Assembly (NCBI RefSeq): GCF_012911935.1 | Contig: NZ_JAAXLA010000003.1 | Span: forward strand, 124,001 to 188,000 | Direction: 5' to 3' | DNA length: 64,000 nucleotides | Origin: Pseudonocardia acidicola | GTDB lineage: Bacteria; Actinomycetota; Actinomycetes; Mycobacteriales; Pseudonocardiaceae | Part shown: one piece after another, positions 50,041 through 58,243 of the stretch | Layout of the letters: each line of letters starts with the position of its first letter | How positions within the stretch are numbered: the stretch's first letter is position 1 | The notes under the pieces: model-generated | Databases searched by the model: none | What the model was told of the DNA's origin: nothing | What the model saw: the letters and a program-made list of their open reading frames with translations, nothing else | Translations under genes and position numbers: made by a program

Positions 50041-50068
50041 AGCATATGTGATGTGCATCACATATGCT
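50041..50068. promoter_or_regulatory. Perfect 28-base palindrome containing a consensus CRP site
   Basis: Arms AGCATATGTGATG (50041-50053) and CATCACATATGCT (50056-50068) are perfect inverted repeats with a 2-base centre. Inside it, TGTGA-N6-TCACA (50047-50062) is exactly the consensus of CRP-family proteins (CRP, GlxR, mycobacterial Rv3676). It lies about 110 bases upstream of the MFS gene and 48 bases after the alcohol dehydrogenase stop. A GntR-type operator or a terminator hairpin is the alternative. Confidence 0.75.
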
Positions 50069-50115
50069 GGACAACCCTCCGAGATTCGGACTAATCGGAC
50101 ATCCGCGTCGTGGGC

Positions 50116-51234
50116 TCAGCCGAACACCACGACGCCGCGCAGATTGCGGCCGGCATGCATGTCGTCGAAGCCCTGGGCGATCTCGTCCAGGGCGTACCGG
50201 GTGGTGATCAGCTCGTCGAGCTTGAGCACGCCGTCGGCGTAGAGCTGCAGCTGGGCAGGGATGTCGGCAGTCGGCGCACTGGCGCCGAACAGCGAGCCCT
50301 GCAGCCGCTTCTGGTAGAGCACGAGCTCGGTCAGCGGGATGTCGCCGTCCTTGGTCCGCACGTCACCCAGTCCGACGACGACGCAGGTCCCGGCCTTGCG
50401 CACCGCCTGCAACGCCCGCCCGACGTGCTGCCCGGTCGTCACCCCGACGGTGACGATCGCGGCGTCAGCGCCTTGACCGTTGGTCATCTCGCGACCGAGC
50501 GCGGCCGCCTCCTTGATCGACTCGACGGCGTGCGTCGCGCCGAACCGCAGCGCGGCCTCACGCTTGAACGGCACCGGGTCGACCGCGATGACGTTGGTGG
50601 CCCCGGCGTGCGCCGCACCCTGCACCGCGTTGATGCCGATCCCGCCGATGCCCATCACGATCACGGTCTGCCCGGGCCGGACCTCCGCGGAGTTCACCGC
50701 GGCGCCCCAGCCGGTGCCGACCCCGCACCCGGTCAGGCACGCGATCTCCAGCGGGATATCCGGCGAGATCTTGACCGCCGACGCCGTCGAGACCGTCGTG
50801 TACTCGCAGAACGTGGACAACCCGCACATCTGACCCACCGGCTGCCCGTCGAGGCTGAGCCGGAAGCTCGTCGGGTCCTCCCAGCGCGCGTTCGTGCCGA
50901 GCGAGGCGCCGAGGTCGCACAGGTTCTGGCGGCCGGTCGCGCACCACCGGCAGCGCCCGCAGGCGGGCAGGAAAGAGAAGACCACGTGGTCGCCCTCGGC
51001 GAAGCCCGGCGTGTGCGGCCCGACGGCCTCGACGATGCCGGCACCCTCGTGCCCGCCGGCGAACGGCAGGATCCCGACGCGCATGTCGCCGGTGGCGTGG
51101 TGGTCGTCGGAGTGGCACAGCCCGGTCGCGACCATCTTGACCCGCAGCTCACCCGGCCGCGGGTCGTCGACGTCGAGCTCGACGATCTCGTACCGGCCGG
51201 GAACCTCGCGCAGCACTGCGCCCCGAGTCTTCAC
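50116..51234 (-). CDS. NDMA-dependent (nicotinoprotein-type) zinc alcohol dehydrogenase
   Basis: A 372-residue MDR alcohol dehydrogenase with a GTG start (VKTRGAVLREVPG; CAC 51232-51234). Catalytic zinc ligands: Cys in ATGLCHSDDHH, GHEGAG with Glu, and the later Cys of TGCGVGTGWG. Structural zinc Cys set: CGRCRWCATGRQNLC. The Rossmann motif is VIVMGIGGIGINAVQG. The sequence fits the TIGR03989-type NDMA-dependent dehydrogenases, in which NAD(H) is tightly bound and an external electron acceptor is used. It lies upstream of the MFS-MarR-thiolase run on the same strand. Confidence 0.9.
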   Translation of the reverse strand: MKTRGAVLREVPGRYEIVELDVDDPRPGELRVKMVATGLCHSDDHHATGDMRVGILPFAGGHEGAGIVEAVGPHTPGFAEGDHVVFSFLPACGRCRWCATGRQNLCDLGASLGTNARWEDPTSFRLSLDGQPVGQMCGLSTFCEYTTVSTASAVKISPDIPLEIACLTGCGVGTGWGAAVNSAEVRPGQTVIVMGIGGIGINAVQGAAHAGATNVIAVDPVPFKREAALRFGATHAVESIKEAAALGREMTNGQGADAAIVTVGVTTGQHVGRALQAVRKAGTCVVVGLGDVRTKDGDIPLTELVLYQKRLQGSLFGASAPTADIPAQLQLYADGVLKLDELITTRYALDEIAQGFDDMHAGRNLRGVVVFG

Positions 51235-51441
51235 CTGTCCAGCCCCTCTCACCGTCCGGCGTCCGGGCCCGATCGTGGCATGCCGACGGTGACGGGCGGC
51301 AGCCGATCGTGACCCTGACGACCGCCGGCGGGCGGCCACCGGGGACTCCGGGAACCCCGCGACGAACAACGGCGCACGGCAACCCGGGTGCCCCCATCCG
51401 GGCACCGCCCGTGCATCGATCGTTTCGCTGCGTCATATTTG

Positions 51442-52365
51442 ATGAGCAATGCTCAGTACTGCGGACCGGGGGACGCTTTGACCAGGACATTCGACGAATG
51501 GGACATCACCACCGGCGTGGGCCTGACCGCGCTCGCCGTGGCCGCCGCTCGGGCGATCGAGACCGACCAGGGCGGTGGCCTGGTCCGGGACGACTACGCC
51601 CGCGTCCTCGTGGAGGCCGCCGCGCCCCCGATCCCGCTGCCGACCCGGGCGGCGGACATCGGCACGGACCCCGGGGACCGGGTCTGGCCGACCATGACCG
51701 ACTACATGGCCTTGCGCTCGCGGGTGTTCGACGACTTCTTCATCGAGGCCGGCGCCGACGGCATCCGCCAGGTGGTGATCCTCGCCGCCGGGCTGGACGC
51801 GCGGGCGTTCCGGCTCGCCTGGCCGCCCGGGACGACCGTCTACGAGATCGACCGGCCCACGGTGCTGGAGTTCAAGCAGCGCACGCTCGACGCCCACGGC
51901 GCCGTCCCGGCATGCGAGCGCCGCAGCGTGCCCACCGACCTGCGCGACGACTGGGCCACCGCGCTGCGCGCGGCCGGGTTCGACCCGGCCCGGCCCACCG
52001 CGTGGCTGGCCGAGGGGCTGCTCCCCTACCTGCCGGCACGAGCCGAGGAGGACCTGTTCGCCACCGTGCACGCGCTGTCCGCGCCGGGCAGCCGGATGGC
52101 TGTGGAGGCACTCACCGAAGGCCTGGCCGACACCGTGCGGGAGCACCCGCTGATGCGCGAGTCCGGCGAGCGCCTCGGAGTCGACATCGGCACGCTGTGG
52201 AACGACGAGCCGCGCCGTGACTGCGCCACCTGGTTGCGGTCGGTGGGCTGGTCGGTGCAGGTGGAGTCCACGACGGAGGCGGCCCACAGGCACGGCCGCC
52301 CGCTGGACGGCGACATCGCCGACGCGTTCGGCGCGGGGCGGCTGGTCACCGCCCAGGCCGGCTGA
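51442..52365 (+). CDS. SAM-dependent methyltransferase, leucine carboxyl methyltransferase-like (TIGR00027 type)
   Basis: ATG 51442 gives MSNAQYCGPGDALTRTFDEWDITTGVG. TTG 51478, preceded by a G-rich Shine-Dalgarno-like run, would start at LTRTFDEWD, the usual family N-terminus, and may be the true start. Features: YMALRSRVFDDFF near residue 90, VVILAAGLDARAFRL with YEIDRP (SAM site), and WLAEGLLPYLP. These mark the LCM/TIGR00027 family, which is greatly expanded in mycobacteria and relatives. The substrate is unknown. It is divergent from the alcohol dehydrogenase. Confidence 0.9.
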   Translation: MSNAQYCGPGDALTRTFDEWDITTGVGLTALAVAAARAIETDQGGGLVRDDYARVLVEAAAPPIPLPTRAADIGTDPGDRVWPTMTDYMALRSRVFDDFFIEAGADGIRQVVILAAGLDARAFRLAWPPGTTVYEIDRPTVLEFKQRTLDAHGAVPACERRSVPTDLRDDWATALRAAGFDPARPTAWLAEGLLPYLPARAEEDLFATVHALSAPGSRMAVEALTEGLADTVREHPLMRESGERLGVDIGTLWNDEPRRDCATWLRSVGWSVQVESTTEAAHRHGRPLDGDIADAFGAGRLVTAQAG

Positions 52366-52555
52366 GACGTCGCGTTCCCCGGCGGCGGCCCCCCATGCCG
52401 CCGCCGGGGTTCCCCCGCAACCCGGGCGCACGACCCCTCGACGGGCGCCCGGGAAGATCAGCACGGCCGAGCCTACGAACGGCCGGCGGCCCGGGCCTCC
52501 GTACAACTACGGATCATGCGCGGGTACCGCCACCGGGCATGGTTCGATCACCGTC

Positions 52556-52981
52556 ATGAGGCGACCGGCGGTGGGAGTGGGTGTCGTGCTGTCCCGGCCG
52601 GACGGCCTGATCCTGGTCGGGCACCGCATCACCGCAGGTGAGACGCCCAGTTGGAGCTTTCCCGGCGGGCACCTGGAGGCGGGCGAGACCGTCGAGCAGG
52701 CCGCGCTGCGGGAGACCGCGGAGGAGACGGCGCTCGTCGCGCTGGACCCCCGCCCGTTCACCGTGCTGGTACACACCGCGGGCAGCGGCGTCACCTTCGG
52801 GGTCACGGCGCGGGTCGAGGACGACCGGGCGGTCGTCACCGAGCCGCACGCCTGCGACGAGTGGACCTGGGTGGCGCCCGACGCGCTGCCCGGGCCGCTG
52901 TTCCCGCCCACCGCCGCGGTGCTGCAGGCGTGGCACGGGCACCCGGCGCCGGCCGGGTGGTCCGGCCATCGGATCGGCTAG
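52556..52981 (+). CDS. NUDIX hydrolase
   Basis: ATG 52556 gives a 141-residue product (MRRPAVGVGVVLSRPDG). The Nudix box is GGHLEAGETVEQAALRET followed by AEETAL, with the REx2EE core intact and Ala in place of the final Gly. The N-terminal SFPGGHLE is typical of MutT-like nucleoside triphosphate or ADP-sugar hydrolases; DEWTWVAPDALP is the usual C-terminal strand. The substrate is unknown. It lies alone between a methyltransferase and a convergent dehydrogenase. Confidence 0.92.
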   Translation: MRRPAVGVGVVLSRPDGLILVGHRITAGETPSWSFPGGHLEAGETVEQAALRETAEETALVALDPRPFTVLVHTAGSGVTFGVTARVEDDRAVVTEPHACDEWTWVAPDALPGPLFPPTAAVLQAWHGHPAPAGWSGHRIG

Positions 52982-53003
52982 CGGCGTCGACGGTCCTGGA
53001 GCG

Positions 53004-54020
53004 TCAGGGCCGGACCACCGCCTTGACCGCGCCCGCGTCCCGGGCGGCGGCGGTGAGCGCCAGTTCGGCGTCGTCGAGACCGAAGTGCCCGGTGACCAGC
53101 GCGTCGAGGTCGATCCTGCCCGAGCTCGCCAGCGCGATTGCGGTGGGCCAGGTGTTGGCATAGCGGAAGGTGCCGACCAGTTCGATCTCCCGGCGCTGCA
53201 GCGCCGAGAGCGGCAGCGGGATGTCGTCACTGCCGCTGCCGACCAGCACCGCGCGGCCGCCGGGGGCGACGCCGCCCAGTGCGGCGCGGGTCGCCTGCGG
53301 GTTCCCGGAGCACTCCAGAAGCACGTCCGGCTGGTAGCCGGTCTGCCCCACCGGCGTGGCCGTCACGTCGATGGAACCGGTGGCGCCGAGCCGACCGGCC
53401 AGCACCAACCGCACCGGGTTGACGTCGGCGACCACGACCTCGGCCGCGCCGCACGCGATCGCGACCTGCACGGCCACCAGCCCGATCGGACCGGCCCCGT
53501 TCACCAGCACCCGGCTGCCGGGGGCGACGCCGCCCTTGCGCGCGGCCCACACACCCACGGACAGCGGCTCGAGCAGCGCCGCGGCGTCGTCGCTGAGCGC
53601 GTCGGGGACCGGGTGGGCGAAGGCCTCGTGCACCGCGACGTACTCGCAGAGCGCGCCGTCCACCGGCGGGGTGGCGAAGAACCGCATGTCCGGGCACAGG
53701 TTGTGGCGCCCGGCCAGGCACTGCGTGCAGGTGAAGCAGGGTCGCCCCGGCTCGATCGACACCCGCCGGCCGAGCCCGACCCGCGTGACCCCGCTGCCGA
53801 GCCCGACGACCTCGCCGGCCGGTTCGTGGCCGAGTACCAGCGGTTGCTCGACGACGAAGTCGCCGAGCCTGCCGTGCTCGTAGTAGTGCACGTCCGAGCC
53901 GCACATTCCGACCGCGGTGATGCGGACGAGCACCTCCCCCGGTCCGGGCCGGGGCACCGGGCGCTCCTCCAGCACCATCTCCCCGATGCCCCGCAGCACC
54001 GCCACCCGCATGTCGTCCAT
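53004..54020 (-). CDS. Zinc-dependent polyol/sorbitol-type dehydrogenase (MDR)
   Basis: A 338-residue MDR protein starting MDDMRVAVLRGIGEMVLE. Catalytic zinc: Cys in GMCGSDVHYYEHG, then LGHEPAGEV. Structural zinc Cys set in PCFTCTQCLAGRHNLCP. LLEPLSVGVWA and VLVNGAGPIGLVAVQVA (NAD-binding) follow. The GSDVHYYEHGRIG-type segment is diagnostic of sorbitol/xylitol dehydrogenases. It oxidises a polyol, or reduces a ketose, with NAD(P). Confidence 0.93.
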   Translation of the reverse strand: MDDMRVAVLRGIGEMVLEERPVPRPGPGEVLVRITAVGMCGSDVHYYEHGRLGDFVVEQPLVLGHEPAGEVVGLGSGVTRVGLGRRVSIEPGRPCFTCTQCLAGRHNLCPDMRFFATPPVDGALCEYVAVHEAFAHPVPDALSDDAAALLEPLSVGVWAARKGGVAPGSRVLVNGAGPIGLVAVQVAIACGAAEVVVADVNPVRLVLAGRLGATGSIDVTATPVGQTGYQPDVLLECSGNPQATRAALGGVAPGGRAVLVGSGSDDIPLPLSALQRREIELVGTFRYANTWPTAIALASSGRIDLDALVTGHFGLDDAELALTAAARDAGAVKAVVRP

Positions 54021-54088
54021 CCCGGGAGTGTGCAACCCGATCGTGCGTGGGGCCAGGTCATCCGCGCAGTGCGGCCGCCCCGCTGCGG

Positions 54089-54427
54089 TCAGAGGCCCAG
54101 CCGGACGACCGCGTTCTCCATTGCGTACGAGGCGAGAGCCGCACGGTTCGCCAACCCGGTCTTCAGCAGCAGGTGACCGACGTGGGTGCCGATCGTCCGC
54201 GGGCTCGCCCGCAGCATCAGCCCGATGGCGCGGTTGGACAGCCCCCGGGCGATGAGGGTCAGCACATCGAGTTCGCGCTCGGTCAACCCGCACGGCAACG
54301 GTCGACGTTCGAGCATCAGCAGCGCCCGAGGCCCGTCAACGCACTGGTCGACGGGCAGCCGCACCAGATGCGCCTGTTCCCAGCGGGCGTCACCGAGTCG
54401 AGAGCAAACCTGCCGGCACGCACCCAC
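54089..54427 (-). CDS. Short LuxR-type HTH protein (possibly truncated)
   Basis: A 112-residue protein in which residues about 48-112 are a complete LuxR C-terminal HTH: CGLTERELDVLTLIARGLSN and RTIGTHVGHLLLKTGLANR. The N-terminal 45 residues look like the end of a sensor domain (LVRLPVDQCVDGPRALLMLER). LuxR proteins normally carry 100-200 residues before the HTH, so the sensor has probably been lost. A second frame on this strand runs over 54316-54558 without an obvious domain. It lies upstream of, and divergent from, the cupin gene. Confidence 0.65.
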   Translation of the reverse strand: MGACRQVCSRLGDARWEQAHLVRLPVDQCVDGPRALLMLERRPLPCGLTERELDVLTLIARGLSNRAIGLMLRASPRTIGTHVGHLLLKTGLANRAALASYAMENAVVRLGL

Positions 54428-54574
54428 GGCGCTCGGCGTCGGGTCGTGGCGCGATCACGGCGGCATCCTGCCGGGAAATGTCGGTGGTCGCATTCACGCA
54501 CGCCGCGGAATGCCGCCGCCTTCAACCCGCGAGTGTCCGAGAACAGGACAGACGGCATCGATGTGGCGGCCCTA

Positions 54575-54608
54575 CGTTCACCATTCGCATCCGTTCACCA
54601 TTCGCATC
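54575..54608. repeat. Perfect 17-bp tandem duplication in the cupin promoter
   Basis: CGTTCACCATTCGCATC occurs twice head to tail (54575-54591, 54592-54608), ending 28 bases before the cupin ATG. The position just upstream of the ribosome-binding site suggests tandem regulator sites, perhaps for the adjacent LuxR protein, or a recent slippage duplication. Confidence 0.8.
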
Positions 54609-54636
54609 ACTGTGCCGGCAACCCGGAGGAGTAGGC

Positions 54637-55194
54637 ATGGCGTTCAATCCCAGGCGGATCGTGACCGACCGCACCAGCGACGGGACGTCCGTCTTCGCAG
54701 AGCAGACCGATCTCGAACCCGGCACCGTGATGATCATGCCCGGGGCCGAGCTGTTCAACGTCTGGGGTACGCAGGACGGCATCCCGGTGGTCGGTGCCGG
54801 CGACAATCCGCCGACGGTTCCGTTCCCCTTCTTCCCCGGCCCCGGCGGGACCCGGCTCGTCGTCGTGCGATTCCCTCCGGATTCCGCGGGTGCCGACTCC
54901 ACGGCACCGAATGCGAGCCCCGAGGAGATGATGGCGGAGGCGGAGGACAAGCAGCCCGGGCTGGCGCACGTCTTCGAGCCCGACAACCCGGGGATGCACA
55001 CCACCGACAGCATCGATTACGGGATCTGCGTCGACGGCGAGATCTGGCTGGAACTCGACGACGGCGCCGAGGCGCACGTGACCCCGGGGACGTTCGTGGT
55101 GCAGCGTGGCACCCGGCACGCGTGGCGCAACAAGACCGACCGGCACTGCACGATGGTCTACGTGCTCGTCGGGGCCAAGCGCACTTCCGGCTGA
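54637..55194 (+). CDS. Cupin-domain protein
   Basis: ATG 54637 follows GGAGGAG at ideal spacing; the product has 185 residues. The C-terminal half is a cupin: HTTDSIDYGICVDGEIWLEL (metal-ligand His/Asp strand), TPGTFVVQRGTRHAWRN with the second His, and TMVYVLVGAK. The N-terminal half (GTVMIMPGAELFNVWGTQDGIP) may form a second, degenerate beta-barrel. This resembles small cupins that bind or isomerise modified aromatic or sugar acids, but no substrate can be assigned. Confidence 0.85.
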   Translation: MAFNPRRIVTDRTSDGTSVFAEQTDLEPGTVMIMPGAELFNVWGTQDGIPVVGAGDNPPTVPFPFFPGPGGTRLVVVRFPPDSAGADSTAPNASPEEMMAEAEDKQPGLAHVFEPDNPGMHTTDSIDYGICVDGEIWLELDDGAEAHVTPGTFVVQRGTRHAWRNKTDRHCTMVYVLVGAKRTSG

Positions 55195-55269
55195 GGCAGC
55201 GGTACGGCGGTGGGACCGGTTTTCGTCGGCGCCCGCCGCTAGCGTCCCTCCCGACCCCGAGGAGGCGAC

Positions 55270-55743
55270 GTGAGCGATGGGCCCGATCCCGTGATGACCC
55301 GGATCACCGCGGCGATCGAACGGTCCCGCGGCGGTGACGCGCCGGGCGCCGCCGCGGAGTTCGACGCGCTCTGGGCCGACGTGGGCGAGGACGGCGACGC
55401 GTTCCATCGCTGCGTGCTCGCCCACTACGCCGCCGACGTCCAACCGGACGCCGCTGCCGAGCTGGCCTGGGATCTGCGGGCGCTCGCGGCCGCGGCCGCG
55501 ATCACCGACGAGCGCGCGCAGGCCTTCCACTCCACGCTGCGGGTGCAGGGCTTCTACCCGTCGCTGCACCTCAACCTGGCCGAGGACTATCGCAAGCTCG
55601 GCGACTCGGCCCGGGCCCGGGAGCACCTGGGCCTCGCCCGGCAACGGCTGCACCATCTCGACGGTGCGGCCGCCGGCTACGGCGACACCATCCGGACCGC
55701 GCTCGACCGGATCGAGCGCGCGCTGGACGAGCAGCCCCGGTAG
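55270..55743 (+). CDS. TPR-like hypothetical protein
   Basis: A 157-residue product from GTG 55270, with GAGG 7 bases upstream. It is wholly alpha-helical in appearance: repeated amphipathic helices (MTRITAAIERSRGGDAPGAAAEFDALW; LHLNLAEDYRKLGDSARAREHLGLARQRL). The GDSARAREHL pattern is typical of TPR hairpins. It has no catalytic motif. Similar proteins are common in actinobacteria, and their partners are unknown. Confidence 0.75.
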   Translation: MSDGPDPVMTRITAAIERSRGGDAPGAAAEFDALWADVGEDGDAFHRCVLAHYAADVQPDAAAELAWDLRALAAAAAITDERAQAFHSTLRVQGFYPSLHLNLAEDYRKLGDSARAREHLGLARQRLHHLDGAAAGYGDTIRTALDRIERALDEQPR

Positions 55744-55752
55744 GGCGGGCGG

Positions 55753-56247
55753 TCAGAAGGCGGTGGCCCGGCGGACGTCCAGGTCGTGGAACACCGGGTC
55801 CCCCTCGCTCACCGCGCGAAGCTTCTCGGCGAACCGCGCGGTGGCCGGATGCTTGGAGTTGGCCATCGCGGAGTCGTAGTCGTCGAACCCGACGATCTGC
55901 ACGTGGTCGCCGCGGTGGTTCCGGTCCTCGGCGGTGATGGCCCAGCGTGCGGTGCGGTCCGGTCCGATGGCCTCGGCCCACGCCTCCTCGGTGGCCGTGA
56001 ACTCCTCCGGGCGCTGCGTGCGGAACTCGATGAGCTGGACGAAAGCACCCGGGCCCACCTCGAACGGGGCGCCCCGGGTGAGGGCCTGCCGCAGGCCGCT
56101 GCGCAGTTCCTCACCGTCGGTGTGGCCGTGCACGTCGACGGCGTGGGCGGCGGCGGCCCGCAGGACCTCCTCCTCCTCTCCACTGATGGTGAGCGTGCAG
56201 CCGGTCTCGCTCGGCATGGTCCGGCAGTCGATCGTCATCCTGGCCAC
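55753..56247 (-). CDS. DUF1059 domain fused to a dimeric alpha/beta-barrel-like domain
   Basis: A 164-residue protein. The first 57 residues (MARMTIDCRTMPSETGCTLT; VLRAAAAHAVDVHGHTD) are a DUF1059 domain. The rest (about 60-164) reads VQLIEFRTQRPEEFTATEEAW, then HVQIVGFDDYDSAMANSKHP and ends VFHDLDVRR. That pattern fits a ferredoxin-like dimeric barrel of the ABM/Dabb type. The fusion is unusual, as DUF1059 normally stands alone at 60-70 residues. It is 24 bases downstream of the methyltransferase and probably co-transcribed. Confidence 0.8.
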   Translation of the reverse strand: MARMTIDCRTMPSETGCTLTISGEEEEVLRAAAAHAVDVHGHTDGEELRSGLRQALTRGAPFEVGPGAFVQLIEFRTQRPEEFTATEEAWAEAIGPDRTARWAITAEDRNHRGDHVQIVGFDDYDSAMANSKHPATARFAEKLRAVSEGDPVFHDLDVRRATAF

Positions 56248-56271
56248 GGTGACCTCCTCGAAGACCTGCGA

Positions 56272-57330
56272 TCAGGGGCGGGCTTCCAGCACGAGGTTGA
56301 ACGGCGTCTCGGCCGCGCGGCGGAACCGGGTGAAGCCGGAATCGTGAGCGACCTCGCGCAGCCGGCTCTCGCCGGCTTGGGCGCCGAGCGCGGCACCGAC
56401 CTGCTGGGCCAGCGACGCCGGGGTGCACACCAGCGTCGACGCTGCGTAGAACAGCCTGCCGACCGGGTTCAGATTGTCCGCGACCTCCTCGCCCGCGTAG
56501 GGCTCCACCATCATCACGGTCCCGTCCGGGGTGAGCGCCTCGCGGGCGTGGGTCAGCGCGCCGGCCGGGTCGCCCATGTCGTGCAGGCAGTCGAAGTAGG
56601 TGATCAGGTCGAAGTCCTGGCCCGGGAAGTCGGTGGCCGCGGCGACCTCGAAGCTCACCCGGTCCCCCAGCCCGGCCTCCGCCGCCTGCTTGCGGGCCGC
56701 CTCGATCGACTCCGGGTGGTAGTCGTAGCCGGCGAACCGGCTGGCCGGGAACGCCTCGGCCATGAGCAGGGTCGAGTGCCCGAAACCGCAACCGACGTCG
56801 GCGACGCGCGCACCCCGGGTCAGCCTCTCGACCACCCCGTCCAGTGCGGGCAACCAGAAGTCGACGAGGTTCGCCGCGTAGCCGGGCCGGAAGAACCGGG
56901 CGGTGCCCCGGAACAGCCCCGGGTCCTGCTCGTCCCACCCGATCCCCGCACCGGTGCGGAACGCCTCGACCAGCCGCGGCGCGACCTTGACCGCCGCGGT
57001 GAATCCCTCGAACCCGCCCAGCACGCACGCCGGGCTGTTCTCGTCGGTCAACGCGACCGCCTGCTCGGGCTCCAGGTGGAAGCGGCCGTCGCCGTCGTAG
57101 GCCACGTAACCGCCGGCGGCCTGCGCGGCCAGCCACTCCCGGACGTAGCGCTCCGCGGTGCCGGTCCGGTCGGCGAGCTCCGCCGCGGTCACGGGCTCGC
57201 CGTCGGCCATCGCGCGGTACAGCCCCAACTGGTCGCCGAGCACCACCAGCGGCGCGGAGGCCAGCGCGCCCAGGTCGGCCACGACCTTCCCGACGAACTC
57301 CATCAGCGTGTTCTCGTCGACGGCTCTCAT
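56272..57330 (-). CDS. Class I SAM-dependent methyltransferase with N-terminal winged helix (Rv2258c-like)
   Basis: A 352-residue protein starting MRAVDENTLMEFVGKVVADLG. The N-terminal part (residues 15-90) is a dimerising winged helix (VTAAELADRTGTAERYVREWL). The SAM fold has ADVGCGFGHSTLLMAEAFP near residue 172, GYDYHPESIEAARK, DLITYFDCLHDMGDP and GTVMMVEPYAG. Domain order and length match O-methyltransferase-like proteins such as mycobacterial Rv2258c. The substrate is unknown. It is divergent from a LuxR regulator and leads a two-gene operon with the DUF1059 protein. Confidence 0.88.
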   Translation of the reverse strand: MRAVDENTLMEFVGKVVADLGALASAPLVVLGDQLGLYRAMADGEPVTAAELADRTGTAERYVREWLAAQAAGGYVAYDGDGRFHLEPEQAVALTDENSPACVLGGFEGFTAAVKVAPRLVEAFRTGAGIGWDEQDPGLFRGTARFFRPGYAANLVDFWLPALDGVVERLTRGARVADVGCGFGHSTLLMAEAFPASRFAGYDYHPESIEAARKQAAEAGLGDRVSFEVAAATDFPGQDFDLITYFDCLHDMGDPAGALTHAREALTPDGTVMMVEPYAGEEVADNLNPVGRLFYAASTLVCTPASLAQQVGAALGAQAGESRLREVAHDSGFTRFRRAAETPFNLVLEARP

Positions 57331-57454
57331 GACCACCTCCTGCGCACCGCCCGGTGCTGCACCCGACGGATTGACCCAACAGGGATGGAGGAGGAGCGTC
57401 GATACGCACTTCGCGCACCCCGCGCGCGTCGGGAACAGGGCGGGGAGGACGGCC

Positions 57455-58243
57455 GTGGACGTTTCGCTGGCCCTGCTGCACCGGGCGGTGTCGCTGGTCG
57501 ACGATCTCGCCGGCCTCACCGGCGCTGCCGAGTTCGCTACCGTCGCCCTGGCCGGGCTCGGTGAGCTGATCGGCTGCGACGTGGCCACCTACAGCGAGAT
57601 CGGGCAGCAGGTCCACTACACCGACCATCCGCGCGGCGCGTTGGACCACGCGCCCCTCGGTGCGTTCGCCGCGCACGTGCACGAGCACCCGCTGATCAAC
57701 CACTACCGGCACACCGGCGACAGCGAGGCCCTGCGCATCAGCGATCTGGTCAGCCGGCATCAATTCCGCCGGCTCGGGCTCTACGCCGAGTTCTATCGCC
57801 ACGTACCCACCGGGCACCAGCTCGCGGTGACGCTCGCCGAACCGGGCGCCCGGGTGGTCGGGATCGCCCTCAGCCGCGCGCACCGGGAGTTCAGCGACAC
57901 CGACCGGGCGGTGCTCAGCGCGCTGCGCGACCCGCTGTTGTCGGCACTGCGGCGGGCCGAGCAACGGGCTCGCCGCTCACCGCTGTCCGGACGGCCCGGG
58001 CTGGCCACGCTCACCGAGCGCGAACTGCAGGTCCTCGACCTCGCCGCCGCCGGACACACCAACGACGCGATCGCGCGCGGGCTCGGGTTGAGCCCGCGCA
58101 CCGTGGCCAAGCACCTCGAGCACGTCTACCGCAAGCTCGGGGTGGGCAACCGCGCCGCGGCGTCCTGGCTGGCGGCGGGTCAGAACCAGCCGTCGCGCAT
58201 GTCCAGCGTGGTCCGGTCCACGCTCTCCAGCAGCGCGAACTGA
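57455..58243 (+). CDS. LuxR-family regulator with GAF-like sensor
   Basis: GTG 57455 follows GGGGAGG and gives about 262 residues. Residues 1-170 form a sensor-like region (AVSLVDDLAGLTGAAEFATVALAGLGELI; HVPTGHQLAVTLAEPGARVVGIALSRAHREFS) with GAF-like features. The C-terminal HTH is LTERELQVLDLAAAGHTNDAIARGLGL and RTVAKHLEHVYRKLGVGNRAA. It is divergent from the methyltransferase/DUF1059 pair, its probable target. Its last 64 bases overlap the convergent acyl-CoA dehydrogenase gene on the other strand. Confidence 0.88.
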   Translation: MDVSLALLHRAVSLVDDLAGLTGAAEFATVALAGLGELIGCDVATYSEIGQQVHYTDHPRGALDHAPLGAFAAHVHEHPLINHYRHTGDSEALRISDLVSRHQFRRLGLYAEFYRHVPTGHQLAVTLAEPGARVVGIALSRAHREFSDTDRAVLSALRDPLLSALRRAEQRARRSPLSGRPGLATLTERELQVLDLAAAGHTNDAIARGLGLSPRTVAKHLEHVYRKLGVGNRAAASWLAAGQNQPSRMSSVVRSTLSSSAN

